DNA of 64,000 bases from Limimaricola sp027213785 (GCF_050847355.1 NZ_CP193755.1:2666001-2730000), one strand, 5' to 3'; numbered from the stretch's first letter, positions 18,931-29,040 are shown. Translations and numbers: made by a program. The notes: generated from the letters alone by a model not told the origin.

Positions 18931-21123
18931 CTAGAGAAAGCTCTGCGGATCGATGTCGATGGCGAGCCGCGCATTGGCGGGGACCCGCACCTGCGCCGCC
19001 CATTCCGCCAGCGCCGACTGCAACGGCGCGGTCTTCTCGGCCTTGACCAGAAGCCGGACCCGGTGGCGTCCCCGCACCCGGGCGATCGGCGCAGGCGCAG
19101 GCCCGAAGAGCTGCGCGCCGATCCGGCGCAGCGGCGCGTCGAGCCGCGCCAGCCGGTTGCCGAGATCGAAGGCCTGCTGCATGTCAGGCGACGAAATCAC
19201 GATGCCCGCCATGCGGCCATAGGGCGGCACGCCCGCCGCCCGCCGCGCGGCGGCCTCGGCGGCCCAGAACCCCTCCTCGTCGCCCGAGAGAATCGCGCGG
19301 ATCACCGGGTGTTCGGGCTGGAAGCTCTGCAAGAGCGCGGTGCCCCGCGCCTCGGCGCGCCCGGCCCGGCCCGCGACCTGCCGCATCAGCTGGAAGGTCC
19401 GCTCGGCGGCGCGCAGATCCGAGCCCTGCAGTCCGAGATCGCTGTCGATCACGCCGACCAGCGTCAGCTTGGGAAAATTGTGACCCTTGGCGACCAGCTG
19501 GGTGCCCACGACGATGTCCGCCGCGCCCTCGGCGATCTCGAGAATCCGCGTTTTGAGCGCCCGGGCCGAGCCGAACAAATCCGACGACAGCACCGTCACC
19601 CGCGCGTCGGGAAACAGCGCCTGCGCCTCCTCGGTGATCCGCTCCACCCCTGGCCCCACGGCGGCGAGCTTGCCCGCCACCTCGCAGTTCGGGCAGGTCT
19701 CGGGCATCGGCGCGGTCTCGCCACATTGGTGGCACATCAGCCGCTTGAGAAATCGGTGCTCGACCATCCGCGCGTCGCAATGCTTGCAGCCGATCTGGTG
19801 GCCGCAGGCGCGGCACAGCGTCAGCGGCGCATAGCCACGGCGGTTGAGGAACAGCAATGACTGCTCGCCGCGCTCCAGCCGCTGCATCACCGCGCCCTTG
19901 AGAGCGGGGGAGATCCAAGAGCCCGAGGGCACCTCTTCGGTGCGCATGTCGATGGCGCGCATCTCGGGCATCACGGCGGGGCCATAGCGGCTTTCGAGAT
20001 CAAGCCGGGCATACTTGCCCTGCTGCACGTTGACCCAGCTCTCGAGCGAGGGCGTGGCCGAGGCCAGCACCACCTGCGCCTTTTCCAAAGAGGCGCGCAG
20101 CACCGCCATGTCGCGCGCGTTGTAGAGAACCCCGTCCTCCTGCTTGTAGGAGGTGTCATGCTCCTCGTCGACGACGATGAGGCCGAGATCGTGGAACGGC
20201 AGGAACAGCGCCGAGCGCGCCCCGACCACCAGCTGCGCGCCGTTCTCGGCCACCATCTTCCAGCAGCGCCGCCGCTCGGTCGTGGTGACGCCGGAATGCC
20301 ACTCGGCGGGCTTCGCGCCGAACCGAGCCTCGACCCGGGTCAGGAACTCGGCCGTCAGCGCGATTTCCGGCAACAGCACCAGCGCCTGCCGCCCGGCCTT
20401 GAGGCAGGCGGCGACCGCCTCGAGATAGACCTCGGTCTTGCCCGAACCGGTCACCCCCTTGAGCAGCGTCGTGCCGTAGCGCCCGGCCGCGATCCCCTCG
20501 CGCAGCCGCGCCGCCGCCAGCTCCTGATCGGTCGTGAGCGCCTTGCCCGCCATGTCCGGATCGAGCGGCGGATAGGGCACGTCGCGCGGCGCCTCCTCCT
20601 CGGCCACGGCACCCGAGGCCACCAGCCCCTTGACCACCGAGGAGCCGACGCCCGCCAGATCGGCCAGCTCGCCCAGCATGAAGCCAAGCCCGTCATGCTC
20701 TTCGAGCAGATCGAGCACCCGGGCACGCGCCGGCGTCATCCGCGCGGGCTGGCCATGACCGCGACGGTAGATCTTGCGCATCCCCGGCGGGTCGGTGAGG
20801 CCCGGCGCGCGGGTGGCGAGCCGCAGCATCGCCGGCATCGGGGTGAGCGTGTAATCCGCGACCCGGCCCAGGAACTCGCGCATCGGCGCGCGCATCGGCG
20901 GCAGGTCGAGCACCCGGATCGCGGATTTGACCTTGGCGGGATCGTAATCCCCCGCGCCCTGCCCCCAGACCACGCCGGTGACCTTGCGCGGCCCGAACGG
21001 CACCTCGACATGGTCGCCCGCCGCGCAGCCGCCGCGGGGCGCGCGGTAGTCGAGCACCCGGTCGAGCGGCTGCGTCGTCAGCACGCCGATCAGCGCGCCT
21101 TCCTCGAAACGGGGGGATGTCAT
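18931..21123 (-). CDS. priA: Primosomal replication restart helicase PriA
   Basis: Protein of 730 residues, the usual PriA length. After the 3'-DNA-binding domain come Walker A GVTGSGKTEVY, the DEEH box in VVDEEHDTSYKQ, and the zinc-binding cysteine array CRACG...CKHC...CHQCG...CPNC. PriA reloads the replisome at stalled forks. The start is taken at MTSPRFEEG; a GAGGAT lies somewhat far upstream, so the exact start is less sure than the gene. It diverges from fsa. Confidence 0.96.
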   Translation of the reverse strand: MTSPRFEEGALIGVLTTQPLDRVLDYRAPRGGCAAGDHVEVPFGPRKVTGVVWGQGAGDYDPAKVKSAIRVLDLPPMRAPMREFLGRVADYTLTPMPAMLRLATRAPGLTDPPGMRKIYRRGHGQPARMTPARARVLDLLEEHDGLGFMLGELADLAGVGSSVVKGLVASGAVAEEEAPRDVPYPPLDPDMAGKALTTDQELAAARLREGIAAGRYGTTLLKGVTGSGKTEVYLEAVAACLKAGRQALVLLPEIALTAEFLTRVEARFGAKPAEWHSGVTTTERRRCWKMVAENGAQLVVGARSALFLPFHDLGLIVVDEEHDTSYKQEDGVLYNARDMAVLRASLEKAQVVLASATPSLESWVNVQQGKYARLDLESRYGPAVMPEMRAIDMRTEEVPSGSWISPALKGAVMQRLERGEQSLLFLNRRGYAPLTLCRACGHQIGCKHCDARMVEHRFLKRLMCHQCGETAPMPETCPNCEVAGKLAAVGPGVERITEEAQALFPDARVTVLSSDLFGSARALKTRILEIAEGAADIVVGTQLVAKGHNFPKLTLVGVIDSDLGLQGSDLRAAERTFQLMRQVAGRAGRAEARGTALLQSFQPEHPVIRAILSGDEEGFWAAEAAARRAAGVPPYGRMAGIVISSPDMQQAFDLGNRLARLDAPLRRIGAQLFGPAPAPIARVRGRHRVRLLVKAEKTAPLQSALAEWAAQVRVPANARLAIDIDPQSFL

Positions 21124-21358
21124 GGGCCGGTCGGAATCCTCGGGCGGGAAGGAGCCGCCAACATGCGCCGCGCGCCCGGCCGCTTCAAGGGAGCGGCATG
21201 TCGCGGGGTTTCGCGCGCGGCGCGTGCTTCCCATATGGGAAAGGCGCTGTTCCACCGCTGCGTCACTTGCTAGACCGGGGCCGAAGCCGCCCCGCGCGGG
21301 GGCGTGCGACACCAAGGGAGCGCGCGTGGGCGCGCACCATCTGACAGGGAGAGACCCC

Positions 21359-22012
21359 ATGAAGTTCTTCGTCGATACCGCCGAGATCGACCAGATCCGC
21401 GAACTCAACGACCTGGGCATGATCGACGGCGTCACCACCAACCCGTCGCTGATCATGAAGTCGGGCCGCGACATCAAGGAAGTGACCAAGGAGATCTGCT
21501 CGATCGTCGACGGCCCGGTCTCGGCCGAGACCGTGGCGCTCGACGCCGAGGGCATGATCGCCGAGGGCCGCGAGCTGGCCAAGATCGCCGACAACATCGC
21601 GATCAAGGTGCCGCTGACCTGGGACGGCCTCAAGGCCTGCAAGACGCTCACCGACGAGGGCCGGATGGTCAATGTCACGCTGTGCTTCTCGGCCAATCAG
21701 GCGCTTCTGGCGGCCAAGGCCGGCGCGACCTTCATCTCGCCCTTCATCGGCCGGCTCGACGATCTCAACCTCGACGGCATGGAGCTGATCGCCGACATCC
21801 GGCAGATCTACGACAATTACGGCTTCGAGACGCAGATCCTCGCCGCCTCGATCCGCAACGCCAACCACATGTCCGAGGCCGCCAAGATCGGCGCCGACGT
21901 CGCCACCGCGCCGGCCGCCGTGATCAAGGCCATGGCCAACCACGTGCTGACCGACAAGGGCCTCGACGCCTTCCTCAAGGACTGGGCCTCGACCGGCCAG
22001 AAGATCGTGTGA
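21359..22012 (+). CDS. fsa: Transaldolase-like protein (fructose-6-phosphate aldolase family)
   Basis: Protein of 217 residues, the length of the small transaldolase/FSA subfamily. It begins MKFFVDTAEIDQI, contains GVTTNPSL, and the Schiff-base lysine is K83 in IAIKVPLTWDG. Members work as transaldolases in the pentose phosphate pathway or as fructose-6-phosphate aldolases; sequence alone does not fully separate the two. GGGAGA precedes the ATG. First gene of fsa-DUF484-xerC. Confidence 0.92.
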   Translation: MKFFVDTAEIDQIRELNDLGMIDGVTTNPSLIMKSGRDIKEVTKEICSIVDGPVSAETVALDAEGMIAEGRELAKIADNIAIKVPLTWDGLKACKTLTDEGRMVNVTLCFSANQALLAAKAGATFISPFIGRLDDLNLDGMELIADIRQIYDNYGFETQILAASIRNANHMSEAAKIGADVATAPAAVIKAMANHVLTDKGLDAFLKDWASTGQKIV

Positions 22013-22133
22013 TCGCCTTGGCGGGGCGTTGTGCCTTCCGGGCCGCGCCCCGCCGCATTCTTGCCACACCGGGGCGCATCGCCCCGCAGCCACTGTTATG
22101 TTCGGGCCGTTGCGACAGCCCGGATGCGCCCAG

Positions 22134-22841
22134 ATGACAGACGACACACCCCCCGATGACGGGCTGCGCGAGCGCATCCTCGCCGATCCGGCCCGCCTGC
22201 TCGACGATCCCGAGATCATGCGCGCCCTCGTCACCGCCGACGCCGAGGCCAAGGGATCGAACGTGGTCGATCTGCGCGGCCTCGCCATGCAGCGCCTGCA
22301 GGCACGGCTCGACCGGCTCGAGGACACGCACCGCTCGGTGATCGCCGCGGCCTACGAGAATCTCGCCGGCACCAACCAGATCCACCGCGCCGTGCTGCGG
22401 ATGATGGACGCGACCCGCTTCGAGACTTTCCTCCAGGATCTTTCGGGCGAGGTGGCCGACATGCTGCGGGTCGACGTGGTGCGCCTCGTTCTGGAGACCG
22501 CGAGTCCCGAGGACGACCCGGCCATCGCGCGGCTCTCGGACGTGCTGTCGGTGGCCGAGCCGGGCTTCGTCGCCGATTACGTCACCCAAGGCCGCAACGT
22601 GCCGCTGCGGCAGGTATCGCTGCGGCCGGTCGAGCCGATCGAGGCCGGGCCCTACGGCGCCCGCGCGCCCGAGATTCTCTCCGAGGCCTGCCTCAAGCTC
22701 GATTTCGGCCCCGGTCGCCTGCCCGGCATGCTGCTTCTGGGCGCCACCGACGCGAACCGTTTCGCGCCGGCGCAGGCGACGGATCTGATGGGCTTCTTCG
22801 CCGGCGTGTTCGAGCGGCAGATGCGGCGCTGGCTGTCATGA
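22134..22841 (+). CDS. DUF484 family protein
   Basis: Protein of 235 residues. A helical N-terminus is followed by a GAF-like domain, as in the DUF484 family. Function is unknown. The gene commonly lies just upstream of xerC, and here its TGA overlaps the xerC ATG (ATGA), so the two are almost certainly translated together, which hints at a role linked to chromosome dimer resolution or division. Confidence 0.9.
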   Translation: MTDDTPPDDGLRERILADPARLLDDPEIMRALVTADAEAKGSNVVDLRGLAMQRLQARLDRLEDTHRSVIAAAYENLAGTNQIHRAVLRMMDATRFETFLQDLSGEVADMLRVDVVRLVLETASPEDDPAIARLSDVLSVAEPGFVADYVTQGRNVPLRQVSLRPVEPIEAGPYGARAPEILSEACLKLDFGPGRLPGMLLLGATDANRFAPAQATDLMGFFAGVFERQMRRWLS

Positions 22842-23752
22842 TCTCGCCCGCCCTCACCGATGCGATGGGCCGGTGGCTCGACCATGAGCGGGCCCTGAAC
22901 GCCGCCGCGCAGAACACGCTCACCGCCTATCAGGGCGACGTGCTGGGCTTTCTCGCCTTCATGCAGACCCACCATGCCGAGGCGCAGGGCCTCGGGCCCA
23001 TCGCCCGGGTCACGGTGTCGGACATGCGCGCCTGGATGGCGCATGAACGCGCGCGCGGTCTTTCGGCGCGCAGCCTTGCCCGCGCGCTCTCGGCGGTGAA
23101 GAGCTTCTATCGCTGGCTCTCCGCGCGCGAGGGGTTCGAGCCCACGGCCGTGCTCTCGACCCGGGCGCCGCGCATGAAGGCGCGGCTGCCGCGCCCGCTC
23201 GACGAGGACGCGGCGGCCCGCGTGCTCGAGGCGGTGGAGCTGCAATCGCGCGAGCCATGGGTCGCGGCGCGCGACACGGCGGTGGTGACGCTGCTGTGGG
23301 GATGCGGCCTGCGCATTTCCGAGGCGCTGTCGCTCACCGGTGCGCAGGTGCCGCTGCCCGAGACGCTGCGCATCACCGGCAAGGGTGGCAAGGAGCGGCT
23401 GGTGCCGGTGCTGCCGGTCGCGCGAAAGGCCGTCTCGGATTACGTGAAGCTCTGCCCGCACCCGATGGACGCCGCCCTGCCGCTGTTTCGAGGCGTGCGC
23501 GGCGGTGCGTTGGGCCCGCGTCCGATCCAGAAGGCGATGGAAATGGCACGCGCCCAGCTCGGCCTGCCCTCCACCGCGACGCCGCATGCGATGCGCCACA
23601 GCTTCGCCACGCATCTGCTGAGCGCGGGCGGCGATCTGCGCGCGATTCAGGAACTTCTGGGCCACGCCTCGCTTTCGACGACTCAGACCTACACGGCGGT
23701 CGACGCGGCCCGGCTGATGGAGATCTATGATCGCGCCCATCCTCGCCCCTGA
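22838..23752 (+). CDS. xerC: Tyrosine recombinase XerC
   Basis: Protein of 304 residues with a SAM-like core-binding N-terminal domain and a tyrosine recombinase domain. Catalytic residues are present: Arg in GCGLRISEAL, Lys in GKGGKERL, HxxR in HAMRHSFATH, His in LLGHASLSTT, and nucleophile Y285. With XerD it resolves chromosome dimers at dif. The DUF484 context and length make this the housekeeping enzyme, not a phage or integron integrase. No dif-like site was recognised in the window. Confidence 0.95.
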   Translation: MISPALTDAMGRWLDHERALNAAAQNTLTAYQGDVLGFLAFMQTHHAEAQGLGPIARVTVSDMRAWMAHERARGLSARSLARALSAVKSFYRWLSAREGFEPTAVLSTRAPRMKARLPRPLDEDAAARVLEAVELQSREPWVAARDTAVVTLLWGCGLRISEALSLTGAQVPLPETLRITGKGGKERLVPVLPVARKAVSDYVKLCPHPMDAALPLFRGVRGGALGPRPIQKAMEMARAQLGLPSTATPHAMRHSFATHLLSAGGDLRAIQELLGHASLSTTQTYTAVDAARLMEIYDRAHPRP

Positions 23753-23794
23753 GCCGCGTTGCGCCCGCCGCCGCTTTCGGCCAAGAGGGATGGC

Positions 23795-24490
23795 ATGACT
23801 GACGCACGCAAGGCCCTCGGGGTCCATCTCTTCACCGCCACAGGCGCGGTCTTCGCCATGCTCGCCATGCTGGAGGCGGTGCAGGACGATTGGAGCATGA
23901 TGTTCCTGTGGCTCGTGGTGGCCTTCGCGGTGGACGGGGTCGACGGGCCGCTGGCGCGCAAATACGACGTGAAGCGCAACGCGCCGATCTTCGACGGCGT
24001 GCTGCTCGACCTGATCATCGACTATCTCACCTATGTCTTCGTTCCGGCCTTCGCGCTGTTCGAATCCGATCTGCTGCCGGGCTGGACCGGCTGGCTGGCG
24101 ATCATCGTCATCACCTTCGCGTCGGCGCTCTACTTCGCCGACAGCCGCATGAAGACGAAGGACAACTCGTTCCAGGGCTTCCCCGGCTGCTGGAACATGC
24201 TGATCCTCGTGCTCTTCGCCCTCTCGCCCAATTTCTGGATCATTCTGGCGCTGGTGGTGGTGCTCGCGGTGACGATGTTCCTGCCGGTGAAGTTCATCCA
24301 CCCGGTGCGCACCAAGCGCTGGCGCGCGGTGTCGCTGCCGATGGCGCTGGCCTGGACCTTCTTCGCGGGCTGGGCCGCCTGGGTCGATTTCGACCCCGCC
24401 AGCTGGGCGCATTGGGGCCTAGTCGTGACCTCGGTCTACCTGCTCGGCGCCGGCGCTGCGCAGCAGCTGGTGCATGGCAGGGACGGCTGA
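23795..24490 (+). CDS. pcs: Phosphatidylcholine synthase (CDP-alcohol phosphotransferase)
   Basis: Protein of 231 residues with multiple membrane helices. The Pcs-type motif DGx2ARx12Gx3Dx3D is present, starting DGPLAR near residue 46 and ending at LLDLIID. Pcs joins choline to CDP-diacylglycerol, making phosphatidylcholine in the inner membrane; this enzyme is typical of alphaproteobacteria. AAGAGGGA lies upstream of the ATG. It follows xerC by 42 bp on the same strand and is convergent with the EamA gene across 12 bp. Confidence 0.92.
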   Translation: MTDARKALGVHLFTATGAVFAMLAMLEAVQDDWSMMFLWLVVAFAVDGVDGPLARKYDVKRNAPIFDGVLLDLIIDYLTYVFVPAFALFESDLLPGWTGWLAIIVITFASALYFADSRMKTKDNSFQGFPGCWNMLILVLFALSPNFWIILALVVVLAVTMFLPVKFIHPVRTKRWRAVSLPMALAWTFFAGWAAWVDFDPASWAHWGLVVTSVYLLGAGAAQQLVHGRDG

Positions 24491-24502
24491 GCACCGGCCC
24501 GC

Positions 24503-25339
24503 CTAGAGCCGGGTCAGCACCACCCCGGTGACGATCAGCCCCGCCGAGATCGCCTTGCCCCGGTCCATGCGGTCGCCGAAAGCGGCCCAGCCGATCAGCA
24601 CCGCGAAGAGGATCGAGGTTTCGCGCAGCGCGCTCACCAGCGCGATCGGCGCCAGCGTCATCGCCCAGACCGCGATCGCATAGGCCCCGTAAGAGGCCGC
24701 CGCCGCCAGCGCCCCCTGCCCCCAGACGCGGGCCGAAACGCGCAACAGCCCCCGCCCACGCATCGCGAAGGCCAGAGGCGGGAACAGCAGCGCCTGCGCC
24801 ACGAAGAGCCAGCCGACATAGGCCACCGGGTCGCCCGAGACCCGCGCCCCCAGCCCGTCGACCAGCGTGTAGCCGGCGGTCCCGGCCGCCGCGCCCAGCG
24901 CGTAGGGAATGAGTCGCCGGCTCTCGCCCGAGCCCAGCGCGCCGCGCGCCATGCCGAGGATGCCTAGGCCCAGCACCAGCACGCCCGCCACCGACATCGG
25001 CTCGATCACGTCGGACAGGAACAGCGCGCTCGCCACCAGCACCGCCATCGGCGCGGCACCCCGCGCGATCGGGTAGACCCGGCTCAGGTCGCCGTGCTCG
25101 TAGGCGAAGGCGAGAAACGTGTTGTAGGTGGCATGACAGACGGCGGAGGCGGCGATCCAGGGCCAGACCTCGGCGGCAGGCCAGGGCCGGACCAGCGCCA
25201 CGGCCAGCCCCATCAGCCCCTGCACCAGCGCCAGGATCACCATGCCCGCCACCTTCGAGGCCCCGAGCTTGATCATCGCGTTCCAGCTCGCATGCAGGAA
25301 GGCCGCGAGCATCACGGCGAGGAAGATCGGCAGGCTCAT
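24503..25339 (-). CDS. EamA-family (DMT superfamily) transporter
   Basis: Protein of 278 residues with about ten hydrophobic helices in two EamA halves; the start SWNAMIKLGASK and the late ETSILFAVLIGW segment are typical of drug/metabolite transporters. Substrate unknown. It lies downstream of ileS on the same strand, with the hairpin repeat at 25356-25424 between them. Confidence 0.88.
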   Translation of the reverse strand: MSLPIFLAVMLAAFLHASWNAMIKLGASKVAGMVILALVQGLMGLAVALVRPWPAAEVWPWIAASAVCHATYNTFLAFAYEHGDLSRVYPIARGAAPMAVLVASALFLSDVIEPMSVAGVLVLGLGILGMARGALGSGESRRLIPYALGAAAGTAGYTLVDGLGARVSGDPVAYVGWLFVAQALLFPPLAFAMRGRGLLRVSARVWGQGALAAAASYGAYAIAVWAMTLAPIALVSALRETSILFAVLIGWAAFGDRMDRGKAISAGLIVTGVVLTRL

Positions 25340-25355
25340 CGCGGGCCGAAACCGC

Positions 25356-25424
25356 GATTGCGTATTTGCGGAACAAAGTCACCAGAGACGCGCTTGGCAA
25401 CTTTGTTCTTCAAATACGCAAATC
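25356..25424. repeat. Inverted-repeat hairpin element (dispersed repeat candidate)
   Basis: Left arm 25356-25378 begins GATTGCGTATTTGCGGAAC; right arm 25401-25424 reads on the opposite strand GATTTGCGTATTTGAAGAAC. Both end in AAAG, with 22 bases between the arms. The arms differ at only a few positions, so the RNA would fold into a long stem. The core of the right arm recurs at 31702. It lies between ileS and the EamA gene and could stop or process the ileS transcript. Confidence 0.7.
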
Positions 25425-25457
25425 CGACGCCGCGGCTGGAGCGGCGCCGGATGATCG

Positions 25458-28379
25458 TCACGCCAGCGCCGCGTCGCAACGCGCGCAGACGCCGGGATGC
25501 GCATGCGTGCCGACATCGGGCAGGATCTTCCAGCAGCGCTGGCACTTCTCGCCCTCGGCCGCTTCGAACACGACGCCGACGCCTTCCACCTCGGGCAGGC
25601 GGAACGCCTCGGCGGGCGACGGGTCGCCGGTCAAATAGATCGCCGAGGTGATGCACAGATCCTCGAAGCTCACGCTCTTGAGCGCGGCCAGCGCCTCGGC
25701 GTCTCGCACATGCACCACGGGCGCCGCTTCGAGCGAGGCGCCGATCACCTTGTCGCGCCGCGCCACTTCGAGCGCCGCGGTCACCACCCGGCGCACCTTG
25801 CGGATCGCCGCCCATTTCTCGGCCAGCGCCTCGTCGCGCCACGCCTGCGGCGTCTGGGGGATGTCGGTGAGATGCACCGAGGCGTCGTCGCCCGGGTTCC
25901 GCTCCAGCCAGACCTCTTCCATCGTGAAGACGAGGATCGGTGCGAGCCAGGTCGTCAGGCGGTGGAACAGCAGGTCGAGCACGGTGCGCGCCGCGCGGCG
26001 CCGCGCGGTGTCGCCGTCGCAGTAGAGCGCGTCCTTGCGGATGTCGAAATAGAAGGCCGAGAGCTCCACCGTGGCGAAGGTGAAGACCGACTGGAACACG
26101 CCCTGAAAGTCGTAGGCGTCGTAGCCCTCGCGCACGGTCTGGTCGAGTTCGGCGAGCCGGTGCAGCACCCAGCGCTCCAGCTCGGGCATCTCCGAGGGCT
26201 CCACCCGGTCGGCCTCGGTGAAATCCGCCAGCGATCCCAGCAGGAAACGCATGGTGTTGCGCAATCGGCGGTAGCCGTCGGCGGTGCCCTTGAGGATCTC
26301 CGGCCCGATCCGCAGGTCGGCGGTGTAGTCCGACTGCGCCACCCAGAGCCGGAGAATGTCGGCGCCGTACTGCTTGGTCACGTCTGCGGGGCTGACGGTG
26401 TTGCCCAAGCTCTTGGACATCTTCATGCCCTTTTCGTCGAGCGTGAAGCCATGCGTCAGCACGCCGCGATAGGGCGCGCGCCCCTTGGTGCCGCAGGATT
26501 GCAGCATCGAGGAATGGAACCAGCCGCGATGCTGGTCGGTGCCTTCGAGGTAGAGGTCGGCCAGACCGTCCTCGGAGCCATCCTCGCGGTCGCGCAGCAC
26601 GAAGGCGTGGGTGGAGCCGGAATCGAACCAGACGTCGAGGATGTCGAAGACCTGCTCGTAATCATCGGGGTTCACGGCATCGCCCAGGAAGCGCGCCTTG
26701 GCGCCGTCGCGGTACCACGCATCCGCACCCTCGGCCTCGAAGGCCTCGAGAATACGGGCGTTGACGCCCTCGTCGCGCAGCAGGAAGTCGGGATCGGTGG
26801 GGCGGGCCCCCTTCTTGACGAAGCAGGTCAGCGGCACGCCCCAGGCGCGCTGGCGCGACAGCACCCAATCGGGCCGCTGCTCGATCATCGAATGCAGCCG
26901 GTTGCGGCCGGTCTTCGGCGTCCAGGTCACCAGCTCGTCGATCGAGGTCAGCGCCCGCTCGCGGATGGTCTTGCCGTACCGGTCCTGCCCGTCGCCGACC
27001 TCGCGGTCGATCGCGGCGAACCATTGCGGCGTGTTGCGGAAGATCAGCGGCGCCTTGGAGCGCCAGCTATGCGGGTAGGAGTGCTTGATCTTGCCGCGCG
27101 CGAAGAGCTTGCCCGACTGCGCCAGCGCGTCGATGACGGCCGCGTTGGCGTCGCCTTCCTTGCCGTTCGGCTTGAGGATGCGCTTGCCGCCGAACAGCGG
27201 CAGGTCGGCGCGGAAGGAGCCGTCTTCCTCGACGTTGTAGGTGATGACCTCCGCGAGCATCCCCGCATCGCGGTAGAGTTCGAACTCGTCCATGCCGTGG
27301 CTGGGCGCGCAATGCACGAAGCCGGTGCCGTCCTCGTCGGTGACGAAGGGCGCGGCGCGGAAGTCGCGGGGCTGGTCCCACTCTCCCTCGCCGCCCTCGA
27401 TGCCGGCAAAGGGATGCGCGACCGACAGCCCGTCGAGCGCGGGCGCGTCGCCGATCCGCTCCCAGCCATCGACGCGGGCCTTGGCCAGGCAGCCCTCGGC
27501 CAGCTTGTCGGCGAGCAGCAGCCGGTCGCCCTTCTTCACCCAGTTGTCCTCCGGGGCGCCGGTGATCTCGTAGACGCCGTAGGAGATGTCGGGGTGGTAG
27601 ACGACGCCCTTGTTCGAGGGAATGGTCCAGGGCGTGGTGGTCCAGATCACGACATCCGCGCCCTGAAGCAGCGGGTCGTCCGAGCCCAGCACCGGGAAGC
27701 GCACCCAGATCGTGAAGCTTTCCTTGTCGTGGTACTCGACCTCGGCCTCGGCCAGCGCGGTCTTCTCGATCGGCGACCACATCACCGGCTTGGAGCCCTG
27801 GTAGAGCACGCCGTTCATCAGGAACTTCTGGAACTCCTCGGCGATCACCCGCTCGGCGTGGAAGTCCATCGTCAGATAGGGCTTCTCCCACTTGCCGGTG
27901 ACGCCGAGCCGCTTGAACTCGTCGCGCTGGATATCGACCCAGCCCTCGGCGAACTTCCGGCATTCCTGACGGAAGTCGATCACGTCGACCTTGTCCTTGT
28001 CCTGGCCCTTCTTGCGGTACTGCTCCTCGATCTTCCACTCGATCGGGAGGCCGTGGCAGTCCCAGCCGGGGATGTAGCGCGCATCGCGGCCCATCATCTG
28101 CTGCGAGCGCACCACCATGTCCTTGAGGATCTTGTTGAGCGCGTGGCCGATATGCAGGTTGCCGTTGGCGTAAGGCGGGCCGTCATGAAGGGTGAAGGGC
28201 TTGCGGCCCTCCGCCTTCTCGCGCAGCCGGTCATAGACCCCGATCTGCTCCCAGCGGGCGAGCCAGCCCGGCTCGCGGTTGGGCAGGCCCGCGCGCATCG
28301 GGAAATCGGTGCGCGGCAGGTTCAGGGTGTCCTTGTAGTCGGGGGTGTCGGTCTGGTTCTCGGGCGTATCGGCGCACAT
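25458..28379 (-). CDS. ileS: Isoleucyl-tRNA synthetase
   Basis: Protein of 973 residues. The class I signature HIGH is at 76-79, KMSKS in KMKMSKSLGN near residue 650, and the C-terminus has the zinc-binding pair CQRCW...CARC typical of the bacterial eubacterial-type enzyme. The CP1 editing domain lies between. It charges tRNA-Ile. AGGACC precedes the ATG. It diverges from the truncated haemoglobin gene across about 245 bp, in which no leader element is recognised. Confidence 0.98.
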   Translation of the reverse strand: MCADTPENQTDTPDYKDTLNLPRTDFPMRAGLPNREPGWLARWEQIGVYDRLREKAEGRKPFTLHDGPPYANGNLHIGHALNKILKDMVVRSQQMMGRDARYIPGWDCHGLPIEWKIEEQYRKKGQDKDKVDVIDFRQECRKFAEGWVDIQRDEFKRLGVTGKWEKPYLTMDFHAERVIAEEFQKFLMNGVLYQGSKPVMWSPIEKTALAEAEVEYHDKESFTIWVRFPVLGSDDPLLQGADVVIWTTTPWTIPSNKGVVYHPDISYGVYEITGAPEDNWVKKGDRLLLADKLAEGCLAKARVDGWERIGDAPALDGLSVAHPFAGIEGGEGEWDQPRDFRAAPFVTDEDGTGFVHCAPSHGMDEFELYRDAGMLAEVITYNVEEDGSFRADLPLFGGKRILKPNGKEGDANAAVIDALAQSGKLFARGKIKHSYPHSWRSKAPLIFRNTPQWFAAIDREVGDGQDRYGKTIRERALTSIDELVTWTPKTGRNRLHSMIEQRPDWVLSRQRAWGVPLTCFVKKGARPTDPDFLLRDEGVNARILEAFEAEGADAWYRDGAKARFLGDAVNPDDYEQVFDILDVWFDSGSTHAFVLRDREDGSEDGLADLYLEGTDQHRGWFHSSMLQSCGTKGRAPYRGVLTHGFTLDEKGMKMSKSLGNTVSPADVTKQYGADILRLWVAQSDYTADLRIGPEILKGTADGYRRLRNTMRFLLGSLADFTEADRVEPSEMPELERWVLHRLAELDQTVREGYDAYDFQGVFQSVFTFATVELSAFYFDIRKDALYCDGDTARRRAARTVLDLLFHRLTTWLAPILVFTMEEVWLERNPGDDASVHLTDIPQTPQAWRDEALAEKWAAIRKVRRVVTAALEVARRDKVIGASLEAAPVVHVRDAEALAALKSVSFEDLCITSAIYLTGDPSPAEAFRLPEVEGVGVVFEAAEGEKCQRCWKILPDVGTHAHPGVCARCDAALA

Positions 28380-28623
28380 CGCTGTTCGGTCCTGTCGAAG
28401 TCCGGTCGTATCGGAATGTCTGGTGAAGGGCGGCGCGGCGTCAGCTCATGCGCCTTGTCCCGGCGGCCCTGATCCTCAGAGCGCCGGGCCGGTAATTCGC
28501 GTGATATGGGCGCGAAGGGCCGTCATGGCGCCGCTTATAGGCGCGGCCGCGCGGCGGGTAAAGCGCGCCCCGGTTTCCCATGCCCGGGCTTGGGTCTATG
28601 ACAGGGATCGGAAGGAGCCCGCC

Positions 28624-29025
28624 ATGCCGGAACCGCGCATCGAGATCACGCCGGAACAGATCGCGCGCGTCGTCGCGCGGTTCTACGAGCGCGTGCGCGC
28701 CCATCCCGGTCTCGGCCCGGTCTTCGCGCGCCACGTCACCGACTGGCCCGAGCACGAGGCGCGGATCGTGACCTTCTGGGAAAGCGCGATCCTCGGCCGT
28801 CCCGGCTATCGCGGCAGCCCGGTGACGGTGCATCGCGAAGCCCGCGACGTGCGGCCCGGCATGTTCGCGCCGTGGCTGGCGCTGTTCGACATGACGCTGC
28901 GCGAGGAGCTTCCACCCGAGACCGCCGCCGCGTGGTCGGCGCTGGCGCATCGCATCGGCCGGACGCTGCGCGCCGGTGTCACGGAGCGCGAGACCCTACC
29001 GGGCGGCATTCCGAAGCTGCTCTAG
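28624..29025 (+). CDS. Group III truncated haemoglobin
   Basis: Protein of 133 residues matching truncated haemoglobin group III. The haem-proximal His lies in TVHREARDV, followed by the family pattern PGMFAPWLALFDMT. Members bind oxygen or NO and have been linked to nitrosative stress or microaerobic growth; this one's role is not shown. AAGGAG precedes the ATG at 28624; the frame is open further upstream but overlaps the ileS start region. Confidence 0.93.
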   Translation: MPEPRIEITPEQIARVVARFYERVRAHPGLGPVFARHVTDWPEHEARIVTFWESAILGRPGYRGSPVTVHREARDVRPGMFAPWLALFDMTLREELPPETAAAWSALAHRIGRTLRAGVTERETLPGGIPKLL

Positions 29026-29040
29026 GCGGCACGCCCCAAT

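Noticed and set aside
18931..21696. Extended PriA of 921 residues
   Set aside because: The extension is antisense to fsa; PriA of 730 residues from 21123 has the usual length.
22838..23752. Tyrosine recombinase as a sign of a mobile element
   Set aside because: Context (fsa-DUF484-xerC), length and absence of cargo genes or attachment sites show it is the housekeeping XerC.
25497..28472. Open frame of 991 codons antisense to ileS
   Set aside because: Same cause: antisense to a well-supported gene, product rich in Arg, Gly, Leu and His with no motif.
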